A stretch of DNA of 16,555 bases from CADCTB01 sp964479465 (lineage in GTDB: Bacteria; Actinomycetota; Acidimicrobiia; Acidimicrobiales; AC-14), in the NCBI GenBank assembly GCA_964479465.1, contig CAYZMG010000089.1, positions 1-16,555 on the forward strand, in the 5' to 3' direction. The position numbers and the translations under genes are program-made. Under the pieces are notes generated by a model. It did no database searches. It was not told where the DNA came from and saw nothing but the letters and a program-made list of their open reading frames with translations. Shown in pieces: positions 13,719-16,555 of this stretch (positions are counted from its first letter, which is position 1; the number at the start of each line of letters is the position of its first letter).

Positions 13719-14348
13719 GTGACCACCTTGGCCACCCAGGAGCCCATCGACTTCGGGCCGATCATGGTGGCGTTCGACGCGTCCGTCCTGCGTCCCCGGA
13801 TGTGGACCCTCGCCCAGGCCGAGTGGGCGGCGGAGCTGGTCGCGACCGGCGCGCCGTTGCTGGAGGTCGGGTGCGGCGCCGGCCACATCGGCCTCGCCGC
13901 TGCGGTCATGAGCGGTTCCCGCCTCGTGCAGGTCGACCGCGACCCGGCAGCTTGCCGGTGGGCCGGCCTCAACGCCGCCGCCGGCGGGTGCGGCGACCGA
14001 GTGGAGCAGCGGTGCGGCACCGCCGCCGACGTCCTCGCCGAAGGCGAGGTGTTCGACGTGGTCATCGCCGACCCGCCGTACGTCCCCTCCGACGAGATCG
14101 CCCTCTACCCCGAGGATCCTCCGGGAGCGATCGACGGAGGACCGGACGGCCTCGAGGAGGTGCGTCGCTTCTTGGGCGACATCGCCGGCCACGTGGGCCC
14201 CGAGGGCAGCGTGCTCCTCCAGGTCCGGGGTGCCACCCAGATCGACGAACTCGCCAGGTGGCTGGCCCACCCGTCCTCACCGGCCCTGGTCGTCACCGAG
14301 GCCCGGTCTTACGGCGAACTCCGGGCGATCGCCCGCCTGCAGGCCTAG
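13719..14348 (+). CDS. Small SAM-dependent methyltransferase, HemK/RsmD-like
   Basis: A 209-residue class I methyltransferase. SAM motif I is LLEVGCGAGHIG (E49 to G55), an acidic residue in QVDRD probably holds the ribose, and motif IV is IADPPYVPSDE with D118-P-P-Y121. The (N/D)PPY motif is characteristic of enzymes that methylate a planar amide or an exocyclic amine, such as PrmC/HemK (glutamine) or RsmD and other N6/N2 nucleobase methyltransferases. DPPY rather than NPPY, and the absence of the PrmC N-terminal domain, make PrmC itself unlikely. The target is unknown. The GTG at 13719 is chosen because it opens the frame after the diiron gene stop (19 nt away); TTG 13728 is an alternative, and no strong ribosome binding site is seen. 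Its TAG shares CTAG with the convergent DUF3565 gene. Confidence 0.8.
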   Translation: MTTLATQEPIDFGPIMVAFDASVLRPRMWTLAQAEWAAELVATGAPLLEVGCGAGHIGLAAAVMSGSRLVQVDRDPAACRWAGLNAAAGGCGDRVEQRCGTAADVLAEGEVFDVVIADPPYVPSDEIALYPEDPPGAIDGGPDGLEEVRRFLGDIAGHVGPEGSVLLQVRGATQIDELARWLAHPSSPALVVTEARSYGELRAIARLQA

Positions 14349-14815
14349 GCCGAAGCGGCCGGCACGAGGAAGTCGACGGCGACCACAGCCGGCCCGTCCA
14401 CCACGAGGTGGTGGGCGACGCCCGGGGGGATGGCCTGGTGGTCGCCGGCGCCCAACCGTCGCTCGATGGGCGGCTCGGTCGCCATCACGAAGCCGACCGT
14501 TCCCTCGACGACCCGAACGCATCCCCAGCGCCCTTCGCCCACGAAGTGGTCCTTGCGCAGCGCCGGCGGGATCGCGTCCTGGTCGAAGGGGCCGGCGGTC
14601 CGCGTCACCTCCAGGCCCCCCGGGAGCTCGGCCCGGTCGCACAGGGGGCAGGTGATGTCGGTGCCGGCGTGCTCTTCACGGCCGGCGTCGGTGAGGACCC
14701 AGGGACGGTTCTGGAACGGAGGGCTGTGGCGGATGTGCTGGCCGTGCAGGCACGACAGCTCGGCCACCCACCCGCCGGCCTCGTCCTGGTGGAACCCGGT
14801 GATCTGACGCAGCAC
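14345..14815 (-). CDS. DUF3565-DUF1971 fusion protein (zinc-ribbon-like plus cupin-like)
   Basis: A 156-residue protein with two parts. Residues 1-65 match the DUF3565 pattern: GFHQDEAGGWVAELSCLHGQ, HIRHSPPFQNRPWVLT and CPLCDRAELP. The two histidine-rich stretches and C-x2-C suggest metal binding. Residues 66-156 match DUF1971, a small cupin-like domain known from tellurite-resistance-type proteins, with RKDHFVGEGRWG and IPPGVAHHLVVDGP (histidines typical of a cupin metal site). The function is not established. Start GTG 14815 lies 3 nt after the stop of the 40-residue membrane protein gene, so it is the last gene of a minus-strand operon headed by the COG2345/SufR-like regulator. Its stop overlaps that of the convergent methyltransferase at CTAG 14345-14348. 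Confidence 0.8.
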   Translation of the reverse strand: MLRQITGFHQDEAGGWVAELSCLHGQHIRHSPPFQNRPWVLTDAGREEHAGTDITCPLCDRAELPGGLEVTRTAGPFDQDAIPPALRKDHFVGEGRWGCVRVVEGTVGFVMATEPPIERRLGAGDHQAIPPGVAHHLVVDGPAVVAVDFLVPAASA

Positions 14816-14818
14816 CGC

Positions 14819-14941
14819 TCAGGCCGCCAGCGTGCTGATGACGGCCAGGAGCAGGACGACGACGAAGACGCCGGCCAGCAGGACGAAGGTCTGGCGCTTG
14901 GGATGGGTCGGCCGGTCCGTGGGGCCCAGTTCCGGGCTCAT
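14819..14941 (-). CDS. 40-residue single-pass membrane microprotein
   Basis: A short gene of 40 codons from the ATG at 14941 to the TGA at 14819-14821. The product has a polar N-terminus rich in Pro and basic residues (SPELGPTDRPTHPKRQ) and one strongly hydrophobic helix at about 18-39 (TFVLLAGVFVVVLLLAVIST). The positive residues before the helix predict the N-terminus inside. The ATG overlaps the regulator stop as ATGA, and the next gene starts 3 nt after its stop, so it is translationally embedded in the operon; that placement and the clean membrane helix argue that it is real. I recognise no family. It could anchor or deliver something to the DUF3565 protein, but that is a guess. Confidence 0.7.
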   Translation of the reverse strand: MSPELGPTDRPTHPKRQTFVLLAGVFVVVLLLAVISTLAA

Positions 14942-15639
14942 GACGCCGGCGCCGGGGCCGGCGGCCGGCGCTCGAACTGCAGGCGGCAGCCGGCCTCCGC
15001 CGGCGGGTGGACGATGAGGTCGCGGAGCTGCATGTCGGACTGCATGCCGTCGAGGATGCCGGCGGCCAGGCCCCGGTGGAGCTCGCAGACCAGGTCGGGG
15101 CGGGCGCTGGCCGCAGCCAGGAAGGGGCACCGCCCCAGCACCAGCTCGGTGACCGGGCCCTGGGATTCCCGTTGCGGCTCGAAGCCGCGTCGCGCCATCT
15201 CGGTCTCGACGATGTCGAGGGCGTCGGCGCCCTCGGCGCAGCTCTCCGCCAATGCCCGGCCCGCCTCGGCACCGGCCTCGGAGGGGCTGCGGGCTCCGCC
15301 GGAGATGTCGAGGAGCATGAGGGCGAGGAGCTCATAGGGCCCGGGAGCGCCCCAGCTCCCCATCGCCGTGGTCGCCACCCGGTATTCGAGCGGGGGGCGG
15401 CCGGTGGTCGTGGGCGATGAGCGTTCTTCGGTGAGCAGGCCGGCCTCGGTGAGCTTGGCCAGGTGCTGGCGCACTGCGTTGTGGTTGAACCCGAGGTAGG
15501 CGGCGAGGGTGGCCACCCGCACCGGAGCGCGGGACTCGGCCACGAACCGGTAGATGTCATACCGGGTCGGGTCGCCCAAGGCCCGGGCCTGCCGCTGCAC
15601 GAGCTCGCGCGTCGGTGGCCGCCCGTTTCGGGGCGTCAC
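14938..15639 (-). CDS. ArsR-type/COG2345 transcriptional regulator, SufR-like
   Basis: A 233-residue regulator. Residues 12-70 form a winged helix-turn-helix: RQARALGDPTRYDIYRFV, then VATLAAYLGFNHNAVRQHLA as the helix-turn-helix proper, then the wing with TGRPPLEYRV. The C-terminal domain has the family hallmark C171-PF with x13 to C185 in RPDLVCELHRG. Cysteines are at 134, 171, 185 and 218. SufR proteins bind an Fe-S cluster with a C-x12-C-x13-C-x14-C pattern; only the x13 pair has that spacing here, so cluster binding is possible but not shown. The GTG at 15639 is the only suitable start before the helix-turn-helix. The gene leads an operon with the 40-residue membrane protein (ATGA overlap) and the DUF3565 protein, which it may control, along with itself. 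Confidence 0.83.
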   Translation of the reverse strand: MTPRNGRPPTRELVQRQARALGDPTRYDIYRFVAESRAPVRVATLAAYLGFNHNAVRQHLAKLTEAGLLTEERSSPTTTGRPPLEYRVATTAMGSWGAPGPYELLALMLLDISGGARSPSEAGAEAGRALAESCAEGADALDIVETEMARRGFEPQRESQGPVTELVLGRCPFLAAASARPDLVCELHRGLAAGILDGMQSDMQLRDLIVHPPAEAGCRLQFERRPPAPAPAS

Positions 15640-15704
15640 CGGAGGTACCCGGATGCGTCGGCGCTGGCTCGAGGTGGTGTGATCATCGGGGGCTGCCGCC
15701 CTTC

Positions 15705-15745
15705 GCGGTACCGCTAGCGTAGATGTTGGGTGCGGTAGATGACCA
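15705..15745 (-). promoter_or_regulatory. Candidate promoter and palindromic operator of the regulator operon
   Basis: On the minus strand TGGTCA (15745-15740) and TACGCT (15721-15716) are spaced by 18 nt, a plausible -35/-10 pair. Just downstream is a perfect 10-bp palindrome GCGGTACCGC (15705-15714), overlapped by CGCTAGCG (15712-15719). The position suits a repressor site for the adjacent regulator. The 111-bp gap between the GNAT stop and the regulator start contains nothing else I can name. Confidence 0.3.
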
Positions 15746-15750
15746 CGCTC

Positions 15751-16257
15751 TTACAAGAGTCGCTGCATGAGGACGACGTCGAGCCAGCGGCCGAACTTGC
15801 GCCCGACCTCCCGCTCGACGCCGACCAGCTCGAACCCACAACGGGCGTGCAGCCCGATCGAGGCTTCGTGGCCGCCGACGATGCGGGCCATCACCGCGTG
15901 GAAGCCGTGGACCGTGCCCAGCCGGACGAGCTCGCCCAGGATGGCCTGGCCGCAGCCGGCGCCGCGGGTGTCTCGGCGGACATAGACCGAGTCCTCCACG
16001 GTCGTGGCGTAGGCGGGCCGGCTCCGGTAGGGGCCGAGGGAGCCGAACCCCACCACCTCGCCGCCGAGCTCGGCGACGACCGCCGGGTGGACGCCCTTGT
16101 GCTCCTCCAGCCAAAGCTGCTGGTCGGCGAGGGTACGGGGGACGAGGTCGAAGGTCACCGTCGACTCGGTGACCTCTCGGTTGTAGATGGTACGGATGGC
16201 CTCGGCGTCGTCCGGCCGGGCTAACCGGACAGCGACCCCGGGCCGGCTGACTATCAT
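15751..16257 (-). CDS. GNAT N-acetyltransferase, phosphinothricin-acetyltransferase-like
   Basis: A 168-residue GNAT protein of normal length. It has VAVRLARPDDAEAIRTIYN and STVTFDLVPRT near the N-terminus, the central strand VVGFGSLGPYRSRPAYATTV, then EDSVYVRRDTRGAGCGQAIL containing the acetyl-CoA loop R-G-A-G-C-G, and the C-terminal HARCGFELVGVEREVGRKFG and WLDVVLMQRLL. This is the pattern of the phosphinothricin/methionine-sulfoximine acetyltransferase group (Bar/Pat, YncA/MnaT). Most chromosomal members acetylate amino-acid analogues and do not imply resistance. The start ATG at 16257 lies only 10 nt from the divergent tRNA-Thr gene; no close Shine-Dalgarno sequence is seen. It sits upstream of the regulator gene on the same strand but 111 bp away, so it is probably a separate unit. 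Confidence 0.9.
   Translation of the reverse strand: MIVSRPGVAVRLARPDDAEAIRTIYNREVTESTVTFDLVPRTLADQQLWLEEHKGVHPAVVAELGGEVVGFGSLGPYRSRPAYATTVEDSVYVRRDTRGAGCGQAILGELVRLGTVHGFHAVMARIVGGHEASIGLHARCGFELVGVEREVGRKFGRWLDVVLMQRLL
16252..16257 (+). promoter_or_regulatory. Candidate -10 element for the tRNA-Thr/tRNA-Met/tuf unit
   Basis: TATCAT matches the TATAAT consensus in 5 of 6 positions and lies 10 nt before the mature tRNA-Thr 5' end. It overlaps the start codon of the divergent GNAT gene. A partial -35-like CGGACA (16226-16231) is 20 nt upstream, longer than ideal. Confidence 0.35.
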
Positions 16258-16267
16258 CTGTGGAACT

Positions 16268-16340
16268 GCCCCCTTAGCTCAGTCGGCAGAGCACAGCCAT
16301 GGTAAGGCTGGTGTCATCGGTTCGATTCCGATAGGGGGCT
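16268..16340 (+). tRNA. tRNA-Thr (anticodon GGT)
   Basis: The acceptor stem is GCCCCCT (16268-16274) with AGGGGGC (16333-16339) and discriminator T at 16340; CCA is not encoded. The D arm has TAGCTCAGTCGGCAGAGCA. The anticodon arm is CAGCC-ATGGTAA-GGCTG with anticodon GGT. The T arm is ATCGG-TTCGATT-CCGAT. A T6 run (16347-16352) follows without a stem. Confidence 0.97.
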
Positions 16341-16359
16341 CGCAGCTTTTTTGACATCT

Positions 16360-16433
16360 GGCGGCGTAGCTCAGTTGGTAAGAGCACTCGGCTCATAATC
16401 GAGGGGTCGGCGGTTCGAGTCCGCCCGCCGCTA
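16360..16433 (+). tRNA. tRNA-Met, elongator type (anticodon CAT)
   Basis: The acceptor stem is GGCGGCG (16360-16366) with CGCCGCT (16426-16432), closing with a G-T pair at position 1, and discriminator A at 16433; CCA is not encoded. The anticodon arm is CTCGG-CTCATAA-TCGAG with anticodon CAT. The T arm is GGCGG-TTCGAGT-CCGCC. The paired 1-72 position and the lack of a GGG/CCC triplet in the anticodon stem favour an elongator rather than an initiator tRNA. A CAT tRNA modified to read AUA (Ile) cannot be fully excluded. Confidence 0.93.
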
Positions 16434-16473
16434 CCGCATCCACACGAACAGCATCAAAAGGACAGGACGAGAG

Positions 16474-16555
16474 ATGGCCAAGCAGAAGTTCGAACGCAAC
16501 AAGCCGCACCTCAACGTGGGCACGATGGGCCACATCGACCACGGCAAGACAACGC
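16474..16555 (+). CDS. tuf: Elongation factor Tu, N-terminus (partial)
   Basis: The last 82 bases encode 27 residues, beginning MAKQKFERNKPHLNVGTMG and continuing into HIDHGKTT, the EF-Tu N-terminus with the start of the G1 GTP-binding loop (G-H-I-D-H-G-K-T). EF-Tu brings aminoacyl-tRNA to the ribosome as a GTP complex. The ATG at 16474 is preceded by AGGA (16464-16467) with 6-nt spacing. The gene follows tRNA-Thr and tRNA-Met by 40 bp, so they may share a transcript, like the tRNA-tufB arrangement known in E. coli. The rest of the gene lies beyond the window, so other translational GTPases cannot be wholly excluded, but the FER-KPH-N-G pattern is specific to EF-Tu. Confidence 0.92.
   Translation, partial: MAKQKFERNKPHLNVGTMGHIDHGKTT

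Noticed and set aside
16351..16356. A perfect TTGACA between tRNA-Thr and tRNA-Met, considered as a -35 box for tRNA-Met or tuf.
   Set aside because: No -10 lies at a suitable distance; the place for it is inside tRNA-Met and reads nothing like TANNNT.

Overview
The window is about 16.5 kb of very GC-rich DNA. Gene density, frequent GTG starts and gene content suggest a chromosomal segment of a high-GC actinobacterium, perhaps an Acidimicrobiia-type lineage (inference; no 16S or phylogeny is available here). I see no phage, integrase, IS element or CRISPR. It looks like core chromosome with a few lineage-specific genes.

Layout. (1) 1-2864: the 3' end of a respiratory complex I (nuo) operon: the end of nuoM, all of nuoN, then a MidA/NDUFAF7-type methyltransferase overlapping nuoN by 4 nt. 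(2) 2852-4237, minus: a membrane-anchored protein with an N-terminal Cys/His zinc-binding module, one transmembrane helix and a seven-repeat kelch-like propeller. (3) 4282-6763: acetyl-CoA synthetase, followed 4 nt later by a HAD phosphatase resembling polynucleotide-kinase 3'-phosphatase domains. (4) 6882-7157, minus: a GNAT acetyltransferase remnant that has lost its acetyl-CoA-binding core. (5) 7309-9915: a large hybrid sensor histidine kinase with two receiver domains. (6) 9991-12073: HtpX membrane protease and a secreted M23 peptidase. (7) 12070-12558, minus: a YajQ-family nucleotide-binding protein. (8) 12590-14348: tRNA-Tyr, a heme-oxygenase-like diiron protein and a small SAM methyltransferase. 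(9) 14345-16257, minus: a DUF3565-DUF1971 (cupin) protein, a 40-residue membrane protein and a COG2345/SufR-like regulator in one tight operon, with a phosphinothricin-acetyltransferase-like GNAT upstream. (10) 16268-16555: tRNA-Thr, tRNA-Met and the start of tuf (EF-Tu).

Points that stand out: a probable complex I assembly methyltransferase inside the nuo operon; two genes with no ATG, GTG or TTG start, whose best starts are CTG; a divergent pair (kelch protein/acs) in which both start codons sit 8 nt after a TANNNT -10 element, suggesting leaderless transcripts; two convergent gene pairs whose stop codons share the same CTAG; a GNAT gene with an internal in-frame deletion; and an uncharacterised three-gene operon of Cys-containing regulator, micro membrane protein and DUF3565-cupin fusion. 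I did not find an obviously new defence or mobile system. The best candidates for undescribed biology are the regulator/microprotein/DUF3565 operon, the diiron protein-methyltransferase pair and the zinc-finger/kelch membrane protein.
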